Source: SYLG01 sp965226945 (GTDB lineage: Bacteria > Planctomycetota > Planctomycetia > Gemmatales > Gemmataceae). Taken from it: DNA of 64,000 bases. The translations under genes and the position numbers were made by a program. Positions 26,101 through 34,643 of the stretch are shown piece after piece. A model generated the notes under the pieces. That model made no database searches and was not told where the DNA came from. It was given only the letters and a program-made list of their open reading frames with translations. The stretch spans positions 4,154,001-4,218,000 of the forward strand of contig OZ245717.1 of the NCBI GenBank assembly GCA_965226945.1, read 5' to 3'. The first letter of the stretch is position 1, and each line of letters starts with the position of its first letter.

Positions 26101-28836
26101 GTCGACAAACCAGGCGGTGTGTTTGTGCGCAAGGCAACCCAGCTTTCGCCGGAAGATCTGCTTTTGCTGCAGGCCACCGCTCGGTGCGTTCTGGCCGGTT
26201 CGAAAGGGACGCTGGTCAGTCAGTTGGATCGTCAGGAACGCAAACAGGTCAGCTACACTCCCCTGGTCAAGCAACCCAAGTCCAATGACCTATCCGATCG
26301 GGTTCGCATTCAGGGAAGTGTCAACGGAAAAGTTCGCGACAACCTGCTGTTCTGGAACGGCAAGGGCGGGTTTAGCGCCGATGGGGGGGAGTATGAGATC
26401 AGCGTGAAACTGCGCGATCCCCGCAATGAGGCTGGCGGCAAAGGCGAAAGCAACGGTCAAGAAGGTTTGGCAAATCGCGGCAAGCTGCCCCGCGAGGCCT
26501 CGGAGCTGAGCTTCCCTCCGGCGCCCTGGATCAACGTCGTTTCCAATCCGGTGTTTGGTTTTCTGGCTTCCGAAAGCGGAGCTGGGCACACCTGGTCGAC
26601 CAATAGCCAGGTCAATCGCTTAAGCCCATGGAATAATGATCCCACCTCGGATCAGCCAGGAGAAATCGTTTACCTCAGAGACGAGGTCAGCCGCGAATTT
26701 TGGTCGGTGAGCCCGGCGCCCGCGCCGGCGCCTGTCAACTACGTCGTCAAGCACGGTCAGGGGTACACGGTTTACGAACATGAATCGAATGGCCTCAAAC
26801 AAGAGTTGGTTTCTTTTGTCCCGGCGCATGATCCGGTCAAGATTCTGCGCTTGCGGATTCGCAATTTGGAACATCGGCCCAGGCGGTTGTCGGCGACCTT
26901 TTACACCGAATGGGTGCTCGGAACGATTCGCGATGTGACGGCATTGCATCTGGTTCCTGAACTCGACACGGCCAGTGGCGCGTTGATCGGGCGCAACTCG
27001 TTCAATGCCGATTTTTCCTCCCGGGTGGCGTTTGTCGATGTGAACCTGCGACCCAGAACGTTTACCGCCGATCGCACCGAGTTCCTCGGTCGAAACGGGT
27101 CGATCGATTCGCCGGCGGCCCTAAGAGAAGGGGCGTTGAAAGGCACCGTGGAAGCGGGCCGGGATGGTTGCGCCGTGGTGCAAACCATTTTCGAACTAAA
27201 AGAGAACGAGGAGAAGGAGATCGTCTTTTTCCTTGGCGAGGCCACGGCAACATCGGAAGTTCAGCGAATCCTTGACGAATACAAAGCCCCAGAAAAAGTT
27301 GAACAGGCATTCAAGGAAGTTCTTGGTTTCTGGAAGCAGACCTTGAGCGCGGTGACGGTCAAGACTCCCAACGCGGCCCTGGACATCATGGTCAATCGCT
27401 GGTTGCTTTACCAGGTACTCAGTTGCCGCCTGTGGGGCCGATCGGGGTTTTATCAGTCGGGCGGGGCCTACGGATTTCGCGATCAGCTTCAGGATGTCAT
27501 GGCCCTGGTCTATTCCGTTCCCCAGGAAGCCCGCGCCCACATTCTTCGGGCCGCGGCGCGCCAGTTTCCCGAGGGGGATGTGCAGCATTGGTGGCACCCC
27601 ACCAATGGCGGAGGCATCCGCACCCGCTTTAGCGATGACTTCCTCTGGCTGCCTTTCGCGGTTTGCCACTATGTCCAAACCACGGGTGATCTGCACATCC
27701 TGGATGAAGCGGTTCCCTTCTTGCAAATGCCTCTATTGAAGCCCGAACAGGAGGAGGTTTATGCGATTCCCGAGGGGATCACCGGGCCCTTTCCGCTCTA
27801 TGAGCACTGCCTCCGCGCGCTTGCGCGCGGGTTCTCCCTGGGTGCTCATGGCTTGCCCTTGATGGGGACGGGCGACTGGAACGACGGCATGAATGGCGTC
27901 GGTAAGGAAGGGAAGGGAGAAAGCGTCTGGAATGGCTGGTTTTTGGTGACGGTGCTACGCCAGTTTGCCGCCTTGTGCGGGCAATATGGCAAGACGCATC
28001 AGGCGCTGGAACTGGTGGAGAAGGCGGAGAAGCTCAGGACTTCGCTGGAAGCCCATGCCTGGGACGGTAAGTGGTACCGGCGCGCCTTCTTCGACGATGG
28101 CACTCCTTTGGGATCGGCCTCCAATCCGGAATGCCGCATCGATTCCTTGCCGCAAACCTGGGCGGTCATTTCCGGGGCGGCCGATCCGGAGCGGTCGCGC
28201 CAGGGGATGCAGGCCGTGGAAGAGTATCTCGTCAAAGCGGACAAGAAGATGATCTTGTTGTTCACCCCGCCCTTTGACGACTCGCCACTGGAGCCCGGCT
28301 ACATCAAGGGCTACATTCCCGGCATCCGTGAAAACGGCGGGCAGTACACCCATGCCGCGACCTGGGTGGTGCAGGCGACGGCGATGCTCGGCCATGGCAA
28401 CCGGGCGATGGAGCTTTTTGACCTGGTCAACCCGATCACACGGTCGGCGTCGCCTGCCGGCGCGGAAGAATATCGGATTGAACCCTATGTGCTTGCCGGC
28501 GACATTTACAGCAATCCAAGGCAGTACGGCCGAGGCGGCTGGAGCTGGTACACGGGTTCGGCAAGCTGGTTTTACCGGGTCGCGCTGGAGACCATTTTGG
28601 GGTTCCATCTGCACGGGGATCAGCTGCAAATGGAACCTTGCATCCCCCAGACCTGGCCTTCGTTTGAGATGACTTATCGTCATCGAACTTCCAAGTATCA
28701 CATTCTGGTACAGAATCCCAAGGGTGTGGAGGTGGGCGTTCAAAGTGTCACTGTGGACGGGAGCCTCGTAAAGGAGGGACACATTGCGCTCTTAGACGAT
28801 GGTCGACAACACGAGGTGGTCGTGGTGCTTGGTTAA
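20110..28836 (+). CDS. Cyclic beta-1,2-glucan synthase (NdvB/ChvB-like)
   Basis: 2,908 residues, the usual size for NdvB. Order: N-terminal soluble region; membrane helices near 435-470 and 500; GT84-type transferase from about 500 (FVVVPSMLV, ITLDTDTQMPRESARKL near 645); further helices at about 845-880 and 960-1010; glycoamylase-like domain about 1025-1540 (TNIGFYLLSSLSAHDFGYLS, ESAYSLTDNDQNYQYQAFG, MAHHQGMSF); two GH94 sugar-binding modules (about 1590-1850 and 2140-2390); and a GH94 phosphorylase-like domain to the end, with catalytic Asp in GTGDWNDGMN near 2588. It makes cyclic glucans for the periplasm, an osmoprotectant and surface polysaccharide. ATG 20110 is favoured over TTG 20089 for its GAGGT site. 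A terminator follows. Confidence 0.9.
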   Translation: MSTLLESTDNRISTAAPTPTCRFVAADDEPIRAEQFGLDHLEAHAKKLAPSAANAAIGPGKDLLAHIRRNQDRLIQAHGIISKAYAMQEPFGADAEWLLDNVHIISDTLNEIKEDLPQGYYRLLPKMKETLFEGFPRVYVLALELVSHCDSSLDENNITRFIKAFQTEVPLTIGELWAFPIMLRVVLIENLRRLAENIVKTRQHREGAKCWAERFQAHSERSPGAPAMEFTEKDCSDAFLVHLLDFVRADSATAMCGVDSVDKYLSSCGQNAVEVQRREQARQAANQVSIGNCVTSLRLVSALDWSDFFERTSHVEEILRMDPAGVYGLQDFATRDRYRRVIEKLARRCKKSEIHVAQAVLDLAEGHGRGKKTATPSEKTKPGDGLPWGAAVPEQHVGYFLIDKGRRQLEAQFHYVPTIVDACRELVLSQPLAIYFGSFFSVIGLILLGMGWLLSPITTAPVLGIALVLAALPASALAMEIVNYLATWWAFPRVLPKLLYKNGIPTDCATFVVVPSMLVRDDSASMLVERLEIHYLSNPDSELRFALLTDCADASTESMPEDERFVKAAQEGIAALNRRYCANMPDRFFLFHRRRLWNPAEGCWMGWERKRGKLLEFNRLLRGHSETSFHRFEGDWKQLPPIRFVITLDTDTQMPRESARKLVGILAHPLNRARFDEENGRVIAGYGVLQPRVGLSLTGSKKSTFASVYSGSAGLDPYTTAVSDTYQDLFGVGSFTGKGIYDLDAFHAATDRRFPENKILSHDLIEGNFARCGLVTDVEFIDEFPSSYLAYSRREHRWARGDWQIFNWIFPRVPNAQGTSEKNPLPALERWKILDNLRRGLLPPAMMLLLGLGFTVLPGSPWIWAGLVLAAYFWPFALQVVHQAVQKVRQIVSGRPSSWEGSGLWSTGCQALLNLVFLPHQAWVFTDAIARTLVRLFVTKKHLLEWETSASTEKRVSGGAGLFARNMAIAPLFALALLAVILWIQPSSLPAAAAWIAGWFFSPLVAFWVSMPKPAPRAELTAGQRRYLRRMAAKTWRFFDTFVTETDQWLPPDNFQEDRKEPVAHRTSPTNIGFYLLSSLSAHDFGYLSLSSLAERLEKTFGTLDRLEKWNGHFCNWYDTRTLHVLQPGYISTVDSGNLLGSFVALAQGLMEKAKKPADAPAFAEGLWDVLVLIELEAKALEKTRAPLIKEAVQRIQSEAHHAHSVLNHLITNLENRKKNTPQSSDTNWQKELLHCAERLRDLAAQIDPAHRISPRDLQYWTRVFAARIDELPEEGAAVSEEVAQRLVKLAERARKFAADMDFKKLYNDGRNLFSVGFNLSLGRLDNAHYDLLASEVALTSFLAIARGDVPNRHWFQLSRPLAHGAGSMVLLSWGGTMFEYLMPRLLLTGFAGTLLQESQRASIKVQIEYGNKRNVPWGISESAYSLTDNDQNYQYQAFGVPGLGLKRGLARDLVVAPYATFLAVDLFPALAIENLEYLARSGGEGALGFYEAIDYTRERLHSDRPYEVIKCYMAHHQGMSFLALANCLFDKVVQRRFRAEPMVHATELLLQERVPHEASLVEPKTAAMANETAAPDSAISVSRRITTPHTGHPRTHLMSTGSYTVMVTNSGAGFSTYRGIDVTRWREDRTCDPWGQFVYLRDLRSGNLWSAAYQPVRSHPPSEYEVVFSTDKAAFRRVDDEIETRMEITVSPENHAEIRRVTVTNYSPRWRHIEATGYAEIVLGPHAGDLIHPAFGKLFLETEFVPTAECLLCKRRPRNPADKPVWAVHVMAIDGPTSGKLQFETDRTAFLGRGRTAANPIVFDGIGSLSGTTGPVLDPVFSLRRRFRLAPGASINLAFSTAVADSREQALALADYYHDFHGVVHAFELAWANSQVELRHLHISAEQAHLYQRLAAHVLFAGSALRAAPEIIAANKLGQRALWRHGISGDHPIILLRVAQNSELSLVREVLQAHNFWRLKGLTCDLVIINEHETSYFEDVHQQLQNLVRGTDDWSLVDKPGGVFVRKATQLSPEDLLLLQATARCVLAGSKGTLVSQLDRQERKQVSYTPLVKQPKSNDLSDRVRIQGSVNGKVRDNLLFWNGKGGFSADGGEYEISVKLRDPRNEAGGKGESNGQEGLANRGKLPREASELSFPPAPWINVVSNPVFGFLASESGAGHTWSTNSQVNRLSPWNNDPTSDQPGEIVYLRDEVSREFWSVSPAPAPAPVNYVVKHGQGYTVYEHESNGLKQELVSFVPAHDPVKILRLRIRNLEHRPRRLSATFYTEWVLGTIRDVTALHLVPELDTASGALIGRNSFNADFSSRVAFVDVNLRPRTFTADRTEFLGRNGSIDSPAALREGALKGTVEAGRDGCAVVQTIFELKENEEKEIVFFLGEATATSEVQRILDEYKAPEKVEQAFKEVLGFWKQTLSAVTVKTPNAALDIMVNRWLLYQVLSCRLWGRSGFYQSGGAYGFRDQLQDVMALVYSVPQEARAHILRAAARQFPEGDVQHWWHPTNGGGIRTRFSDDFLWLPFAVCHYVQTTGDLHILDEAVPFLQMPLLKPEQEEVYAIPEGITGPFPLYEHCLRALARGFSLGAHGLPLMGTGDWNDGMNGVGKEGKGESVWNGWFLVTVLRQFAALCGQYGKTHQALELVEKAEKLRTSLEAHAWDGKWYRRAFFDDGTPLGSASNPECRIDSLPQTWAVISGAADPERSRQGMQAVEEYLVKADKKMILLFTPPFDDSPLEPGYIKGYIPGIRENGGQYTHAATWVVQATAMLGHGNRAMELFDLVNPITRSASPAGAEEYRIEPYVLAGDIYSNPRQYGRGGWSWYTGSASWFYRVALETILGFHLHGDQLQMEPCIPQTWPSFEMTYRHRTSKYHILVQNPKGVEVGVQSVTVDGSLVKEGHIALLDDGRQHEVVVVLG

Positions 28837-28915
28837 AGGTTAAGTCCGCGAATGATGTGCAGCTTCTGATGCCTTCGCGCGTTTAAATCTCTCATGAAGA
28901 CTCTGTCACGAATCG

Positions 28916-28943
28916 ACCCCGGCCCAGTCGTGCCGGGGTTTTC
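28916..28943 (+). terminator. Terminator after the glucan synthase
   Basis: Stem ACCCCGGC / GCCGGGGT, eight-base loop, followed by TTTT; 80 bases after the stop codon. The rest of the gap to 29178 holds only a sigma-54 promoter. Confidence 0.85.
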
Positions 28944-29107
28944 CGTCCGTTGAGAAGAATTCTGCTCAATTCAGGCAGGCTTTCGTCATCCGATTCGCAG
29001 GGCGACAGGAGCGGGACGACAGCGCCTTGGACATGAATCGGCTTGAATTGCGGGGAACAAGAAATGGCGATTGCAAGCTAAATGCGAAAATCCAATAAAA
29101 AATCGAT

Positions 29108-29125
29108 GTGGCACGAAGATTGCAC
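29108..29125 (+). promoter_or_regulatory. Consensus sigma-54 promoter
   Basis: TGGCACGAAGATTGCA is an exact match to TGGCACG-N4-TTGCA, GG 29110 and GC 29122. It is the best -24/-12 site in the window and points at the small gene 55 bases downstream. Confidence 0.75.
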
Positions 29126-29178
29126 AGGAGGATTGATCCCAGGCGATTGAACCTTTTTAAGATTGCGGGGGTCTCTCC

Positions 29179-29385
29179 ATGTTAGGTCGTGAATCCCGAG
29201 CTGTTCTTTTTCTGACACTTGCTGTTGCCGGTTCGTTTCTGCTGAGAGCGGGCCCGAACCTGGCAAAACCCATCCACTCGATGGAGTCGCCGCCGGCGGC
29301 CGAATCGCTTACCGAAGCGACCGTCCCGCCATCCGTGAAGGCGCGGATGGATCAAAAGATCACCCAGGTGGCGCAGTTGGATTGA
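29179..29385 (+). CDS. Small secreted protein, unrecognised
   Basis: 68 residues. The N-terminus MLGRESRAVLFLTLAVAGSF is a signal peptide or single membrane anchor, with possible cleavage after LAKP or RAG. The remaining 40 residues are polar (PSVKARMDQKITQVAQLD at the end). The ribosome site is only moderate (GGGGGT). It is supported mainly by the exact -24/-12 promoter ahead of it. It is the only gene between the glucan synthase terminator and the convergent kinase gene. No function can be assigned. Confidence 0.55.
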   Translation: MLGRESRAVLFLTLAVAGSFLLRAGPNLAKPIHSMESPPAAESLTEATVPPSVKARMDQKITQVAQLD

Positions 29386-29618
29386 GGTAATCGAAGTACC
29401 ACGTTTCCCTTTCCCGCGTCCGACAATCGGGGAGCGTAAACAGGCGATGAAGGATGTCAATCACGCGATCCACTTTCATGCCGATTGAGTCCACGGAACG
29501 GGCTCATTGGCTGATACTTTTCCTTGATTCTTGAAGCGGCGCGCCTGAACCACCCATTCTTTTTTTGCGCGTGCGTATCCCCAATCCATGCAAATCATGC
29601 AAATCTCGCACTGATCAC

Positions 29619-32600
29619 CTAGGGCGCAGGTTTGGCCCGGTCGGCTGGCCGATTTCGCGCTTCGCTCAGCTCGCCCAGTAATCGTTCCAGATTCGACAGA
29701 TGGATCGGTTTGACCAGGTGGCCGTCACATCCGGCTTGTTTTGATTGCAGCCGATCGATCTCCTGACCCCAACCGGTCAGCGCAATGATGATCATGTCGC
29801 GGCCCCACGCTTCCCTTCGAATGTGCCGCGTCGCATCGTAGCCGTTGCACTTCGGCATTCCCACATCCATCAAAATCGCCTGCGGCCGGAAGGCTTCGGC
29901 GGTCCGCATCGCTTCCAGACCGTCATGCGCAACGCGAACTTCGTTGCCTCGCAGCTTGAGCATGGTCGCCATCGAATTGGCCGAATCCCTGTTGTCGTCG
30001 ACCACCAAAATTCTGCGCAAGGAACTTTCCTTCGCTCGGTCCTCGCTTTGCAGAGACGCCGAATCGGGATCGTTCGCACGAGCCAAGATCGGCAGGCGGA
30101 CGGTGAAGGTGCTCCCTTTCCCTTCTCCCGCACTGGCCGCTTCGACCGAGCCGCCATGCATTTCTGTCAGAGCGCGGACCAAGGCCAGGCCAATTCCCAA
30201 CCCCCCCGTGGTGCGCTCGATACTGCGGTCCACCTGCGAAAACATGTCGAAGATGCGAGGCAGCGATTCCGAGGGGATGCCAATTCCATTGTCCTGCACG
30301 CAGACGACGACATCCCCATCCTGACGGCGGGCGCTGAGAGAAATCGCGCCGCCGCGCGGGGTGTACTTGGCGCTATTGGAAAGGAGATTGCTGAAAACCT
30401 GCGCCAGCCGAGTCAAATCGGCGTCGAGGTCAATGGGTTCGGGGGTGAGGCTGATCGATAGCTGATGGGCGCCGGCCTGGATCGCGGGCCGAACCGTTTC
30501 GACGGCACTGGAAACGACATCCTGCAGCGGGATCCGAGTGCGGCGCAGCTCCATTTTGTGCTGGCTGATGCGGGAAATGTCGAGCAAGTCATCAATGAGG
30601 CGGACCATATGCCCCAGTTGACGCTCCATCATTTGCCGGGCTTCAGCGCTGGCTTGGGAGTCGTCCTTGGCCAGCTTGAGAATCTGCACGCCGTTTCTTA
30701 ACGGTGCCAGCGGATTACGCAGTTCATGGGCCAATAGCGCCAGGAACTCGTTCTTCTTGCGATCGGCGGCCTTGAGTTCTTCCTCGGCCTGCTTGCGTTC
30801 CGTGATATCGCGGTTGGTTCCGCCGACGGCCTCGACTTCGCCGTTGGCGCCGATGACCGGGACGAAGATGTAATCATAAATCCGCGGACCTTGGGTTCCC
30901 GTAAAAGGGACTTCGCCGCGAATGGCCGACTTGGTGCTGATCACCTGTTCGATTTCGCGATCGTGCATGGCGGCATGCCAGGGCTCATACCCCAGTTCAA
31001 GAAGAGTCTTGCCGATGACTTCCTCCCAGGTTTTCCCAAGCAACAGCAGCAACGCTTCGTTGGCATAGGTGAAGCGGCGGTTGAGGCCAAAGACGCAGAC
31101 CAGATCGGGGGTGCTGGATAGGATCGTTTCGTAAAGACGCCTTCGCCTCTCCGATTCGAAGGTAAGGCGGGCGAGCGCGTCCTCGGCCTGTTTGCGTTCG
31201 GTGATGTCCAGAACGAACGACATGCCTTCGTTGGGCGTGTCCGCAAAACGCACGCCGACAATGATCACCGGCACCCTGCTTCCGTCCTTGCGGAAGTACT
31301 CCTTTTCGTAGGCCCCTCCCACGCCGGTTGTGCGCAGTGCGTCGATGCCGGCTTCGTTTCGGGAGGTCCACTCAGGCGGGGTCATTGAGCGGAAATTCAG
31401 CCGCCCTTCTGCCAGGTCGGCATGATCGTAACCGGTCATCCGCAAGAATTCGTCGTTGGCGTCGAGGATCAAGCTCTGGTCGAGATCCCAGCGGATCAAA
31501 CCAATGATGCCCGCGGCGGCCAAACGCCTTAGCCGCATTTCGCTTTCTTTGAAGGCGTCTTCCGCTTCGCGCTGCTCGGTAATATCCAGCGCCACGCCAT
31601 CCCAAATTTGACCGCCGTCGCTTGACCGCTTCGGCGCCGAACGGCAATGAAACCAGCGAACTTGCGCTCCCAGATGGACCCGGAACTGGCAATCGAATCG
31701 AACGCCGTCTTGGCGAGAGGATCGTTCCATCGACTTGACCAGCGGCAGATCTTCTGGGGCGATGAGGCGAAACAACCGCGCAGGTTCGGTGAGAACTTCC
31801 GCCTGAGTCAATCCGCACAATGTTTCCACGCCGCGGCTGATATAGGTGAAGCGGCGTGATCCGGTTTTGTCGTTTTGAATTTGGTAGATGAACCCCGAGG
31901 GAAGATTGTCCGCCAGGTTGCGCAGTCGTTCTTCGCTTTCTTTAAGCGACGAAGCGATGCGAACCCGTTCGAGCGCATCCCAAGAGCGGTGCACGACGGT
32001 CGTCACCAGTTGGACTTCGGCCGTCGTCCAGCGCCTGGGTTTCGTCTGATGCACCGCCATGCAGGCGACGAGCTTGCCGTTCTGGTGCAGAGGGACGCAT
32101 ATCACCGCTCCAATCGCGGCCGCGCGATAGAACGGCAAATGTGAGGGGCCGATCCGGCGGTTGGTTTGCACATCGTCAATGACGAAAGGGGCATTGGCTA
32201 GCAGCTTGGACTGACAATCGTTTCCTAGCTCTTTGATGGACCAGCGGCCCACGAAACTGGGAGCGTCCTGACCATGGTCTCTGGTGACGACCAGAATCGG
32301 ATCTTCTCCTGACGCGTCTTCCACCTTGGCATATGCGCACCGGCTGGCTCCCAAATAGTCGGCCAACCTTTTCGCGGTGAGGGCCATGATTTCTTGGGAG
32401 CAGGTCAAAGACTGCAGAAGTTGCCCGAGGTTTTCAAGAAAGCGATGTTGGGCTTCGCTTTGTCTCAGCAGCGTTTCAGCCTGTTTGCGTTTGGTGACAT
32501 CGCGGAAAATCAAAACGCTGCCGATGATTTCTCCTGCGGGGCCGTGGAGTGGCGAGGTGCTTTCTTCGACGGCTCTCAGGCTTCCGTTTCGAGCAATGAG

Positions 32601-32912
32601 GAGCACCGTTTCCGCCGGGAGCCCCGAGTTTCGTTCGCGGGAGCGATCCGTTTGCTTGACGATGGGCAGGCCGGTCTGTTCATCGACCATCGGAAAGACG
32701 TTGGCCAACGCAGAACCGACGGCTTCTGACGCGGACCACCCTGTGAGGTCCTCGGCGGCCCGATTCAGGAAGGTCACCTGGTTCAGACCATCGGTAACGA
32801 TCACGCCTTCGCCGATACTGGAAAGGGTGATCTGTAGCCATTCGGATTGCTTTTGCAATTCGTTCTTGGTTTTCAAAAACTCATTTGCCGGATGCATGAT
32901 ATTCGTGAGCAT
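29619..32912 (-). CDS. Multi-sensor hybrid histidine kinase (PAS-GAF-PAS3-HK-REC)
   Basis: About 1,097 residues, no membrane segment. Order: PAS (ITLSSIGEGVIVTDGLNQVTF), GAF (about 150-310), three more PAS/PAC units (each with an ITERKQAE- or ITEQREAE-type linker), HisKA with H729 in HELRNPLAPLRN, a HATPase with canonical boxes (NLLSNSAKYT, DNGIGI, GGLGIGLALVR), and a C-terminal REC (LVVDDNRDS, Asp in ILMDVGMPK, Lys in LVKPIH). An intact contrast to the degenerate kinase at 10085. The frame is open to 33047, but its first 45 codons lie inside the ribokinase gene and are not PAS-like. ATG 32912 or 32897 is more likely, overlapping the ribokinase end by 17-32 bases. The signal is unknown. Confidence 0.85.
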   Translation of the reverse strand: MLTNIMHPANEFLKTKNELQKQSEWLQITLSSIGEGVIVTDGLNQVTFLNRAAEDLTGWSASEAVGSALANVFPMVDEQTGLPIVKQTDRSRERNSGLPAETVLLIARNGSLRAVEESTSPLHGPAGEIIGSVLIFRDVTKRKQAETLLRQSEAQHRFLENLGQLLQSLTCSQEIMALTAKRLADYLGASRCAYAKVEDASGEDPILVVTRDHGQDAPSFVGRWSIKELGNDCQSKLLANAPFVIDDVQTNRRIGPSHLPFYRAAAIGAVICVPLHQNGKLVACMAVHQTKPRRWTTAEVQLVTTVVHRSWDALERVRIASSLKESEERLRNLADNLPSGFIYQIQNDKTGSRRFTYISRGVETLCGLTQAEVLTEPARLFRLIAPEDLPLVKSMERSSRQDGVRFDCQFRVHLGAQVRWFHCRSAPKRSSDGGQIWDGVALDITEQREAEDAFKESEMRLRRLAAAGIIGLIRWDLDQSLILDANDEFLRMTGYDHADLAEGRLNFRSMTPPEWTSRNEAGIDALRTTGVGGAYEKEYFRKDGSRVPVIIVGVRFADTPNEGMSFVLDITERKQAEDALARLTFESERRRRLYETILSSTPDLVCVFGLNRRFTYANEALLLLLGKTWEEVIGKTLLELGYEPWHAAMHDREIEQVISTKSAIRGEVPFTGTQGPRIYDYIFVPVIGANGEVEAVGGTNRDITERKQAEEELKAADRKKNEFLALLAHELRNPLAPLRNGVQILKLAKDDSQASAEARQMMERQLGHMVRLIDDLLDISRISQHKMELRRTRIPLQDVVSSAVETVRPAIQAGAHQLSISLTPEPIDLDADLTRLAQVFSNLLSNSAKYTPRGGAISLSARRQDGDVVVCVQDNGIGIPSESLPRIFDMFSQVDRSIERTTGGLGIGLALVRALTEMHGGSVEAASAGEGKGSTFTVRLPILARANDPDSASLQSEDRAKESSLRRILVVDDNRDSANSMATMLKLRGNEVRVAHDGLEAMRTAEAFRPQAILMDVGMPKCNGYDATRHIRREAWGRDMIIIALTGWGQEIDRLQSKQAGCDGHLVKPIHLSNLERLLGELSEARNRPADRAKPAP

Positions 32913-33846
32913 GACAGGCGCGTTCAAGTAGTTGCACCACCGCTTCGCGGTGCGGCAGCCCGGCTTGCGCGCCGAGCATGGTCGTGGAAAGGGCGGCGGC
33001 GGCGTTGGCGAATCGTCCCGCTTCTTCAATGCAATGCCCCTCGGCAAGCATCACCGCCAAGGCGCCGGCAAAGGCGTCTCCGGCGCCGGTCGCATCGACG
33101 GTTTTCACCTCGATGCGCGGCAGCCAAATCTCTCCTTCTCGCAACTCGATCAGATTGCCGCCGCTGCCGGCATCCATGGTGACGGCGCCGGCGCCGTGAT
33201 CCAGAAGGAACCACGCGGCGCGTCGCGCCGACGCCCGGTCGTGGACGCTATTGCCAGTCAAAATTCCTGCCTCGGCTGCATTCGGACGGATCACATCCAC
33301 AAGACGAAGAAGCTCTTTCGTTAAGGGCACGGCGGGGGCTGGATCCAGGACGGTGTGCACTCCCGCTTCCTTGGCGATCTTGAGCGCGTGCATCACGACA
33401 TCGAGTGGCACTTCCAACTGAGTCAATACCACGCGCGCTTCGCGAATCGCGCAGGCCGCCGCATCGACATCGGCAATCGTAAGCCGGTGATTGGCACCCG
33501 GCGAGGTCATGATCTGCTTGCGGCCTTCCTCATTCACCATGATCAGGGCCACACCGGTCGGCGTGCTTTCATCTCTCTGGATGAAGCGCGTATCGACTTG
33601 CTCGGCGTTCAGATTCTCCACCGTGGCCTTGCCGCGGCTGTCCGAGCCGACGCGCGCCACCATCGCGACACGCGCTCCCAGGCGGGCCGCGGCCACGGCC
33701 TGATTCGCGCCTTTGCCGCCGGGACCTTCATGAAATTCCTTGCCGTCGATCGTTTCTCCCGGCGTGGGTAACTTGGGCCCACGAACCAGGTAGTCGAAGT
33801 TGGCCCCTCCCACCACGATCACATCCCATGCGGGCGTTTGCGACAT
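32881..33846 (-). CDS. rbsK: Ribokinase (PfkB family)
   Basis: 321 residues. PfkB signatures are complete: GGANFDYLV at the start, GPGGKGANQAVAAARLGA (sugar and Mg binding), the adenosine-binding N-terminal sheet, RPNAAEAGILTG, and the catalytic base in VDATGAGDAFAGAL. This fits ribokinase (ribose to ribose-5-phosphate), although other PfkB sugars are possible. No ribose transporter is nearby. Its 3' end overlaps the start of the hybrid kinase gene, so the two are probably one transcript, an unusual pairing. Confidence 0.88.
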   Translation of the reverse strand: MSQTPAWDVIVVGGANFDYLVRGPKLPTPGETIDGKEFHEGPGGKGANQAVAAARLGARVAMVARVGSDSRGKATVENLNAEQVDTRFIQRDESTPTGVALIMVNEEGRKQIMTSPGANHRLTIADVDAAACAIREARVVLTQLEVPLDVVMHALKIAKEAGVHTVLDPAPAVPLTKELLRLVDVIRPNAAEAGILTGNSVHDRASARRAAWFLLDHGAGAVTMDAGSGGNLIELREGEIWLPRIEVKTVDATGAGDAFAGALAVMLAEGHCIEEAGRFANAAAALSTTMLGAQAGLPHREAVVQLLERACHAHEYHASGK

Positions 33847-34031
33847 TGGACAGCCACTTTCTTTCTCAGGCGTGTCTCTGGAATCCAGGCACCGTTGGGG
33901 CTTACCCTTAGCGAGTCCTCATCTTTTGGCCACACCGCCCATGGCGTAATCGTTGCCTCTGCAATCGCCTCAGTCGCCCACCAGACCGCCGGTCTTGCTG
34001 TTGATGCCGCTTTGGAGCGGTTTTTGACCCA

Positions 34032-34550
34032 TCAAGCTTTGGAACCAGTCAGATCGATCTTCTCATTTTCGGCGACTGCCGGTCCCAAAAACAGACCGGC
34101 GATGTCCGCCATCATTCCCGAGGGAGCATCCCAGTATTCCGCTTTGTTGATTTTGACTTTCAACAGGCCGATGTCGGGTTCCTCAAGGCCTTTGGGGAAC
34201 CAGGCCCTGTAAAGTGGGCTCCACAGTTCTTCCATTTTCTTGCGGTCGCGCACGAGCATGGCGGTGCCGGAGACGGAGACATAGTGGTTGCTCTTCGCGC
34301 AAGAGTAGCTGATGTTGACTTGCGGGTTGGCCAGGACCTCTTCCGCTTTCGCGGCACTCGCCCAGGTGAAGAACCAAAGCTCGCCGTCCGACTCGGATTG
34401 CTGGGTTGCCATCGGCCGGCTGCGTAGCGACCCATCGGGCATCGCGGTGGTGAGCATGGCCATGCGAATCTCTTTGATCAGCTCATTGAGTTTGCTTAGC
34501 TTGCTTACCTGGCTGACTTGCTTGTTCGGCTCGGTCTTGGTGGCGGCCAT
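34032..34550 (-). CDS. General stress protein 26-like (PNPOx-like split barrel)
   Basis: 172 residues, matching the flavin-binding split-barrel family of general stress protein 26: AMLTTAMPDGSLRSRPMA, DGELWFFTWASAAKAEEV, NISYSCAKSNHYVSVSGTA, then LWSPLYRAWFPKGLEEPDIGLLKV and AEYWDAPSG. Such proteins bind FMN/FAD and are stress-induced. The N-terminal 25 residues are an extra Lys/Ser/Gln-rich segment (SQVSKLSKLNEL). ATG 34550 has GGAG upstream. It follows the small gene at 34850 by 93 bases, in a run of same-direction stress genes. Confidence 0.88.
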   Translation of the reverse strand: MAATKTEPNKQVSQVSKLSKLNELIKEIRMAMLTTAMPDGSLRSRPMATQQSESDGELWFFTWASAAKAEEVLANPQVNISYSCAKSNHYVSVSGTAMLVRDRKKMEELWSPLYRAWFPKGLEEPDIGLLKVKINKAEYWDAPSGMMADIAGLFLGPAVAENEKIDLTGSKA

Positions 34551-34643
34551 GGTGAACTCCGTTGCTCAATAAATGTTCACTAAACTCGGTCTTTCCAACC
34601 CGAAACACCAGCCTGCTTGGCGCAGTTGGCGCAGCAAAAAGTC

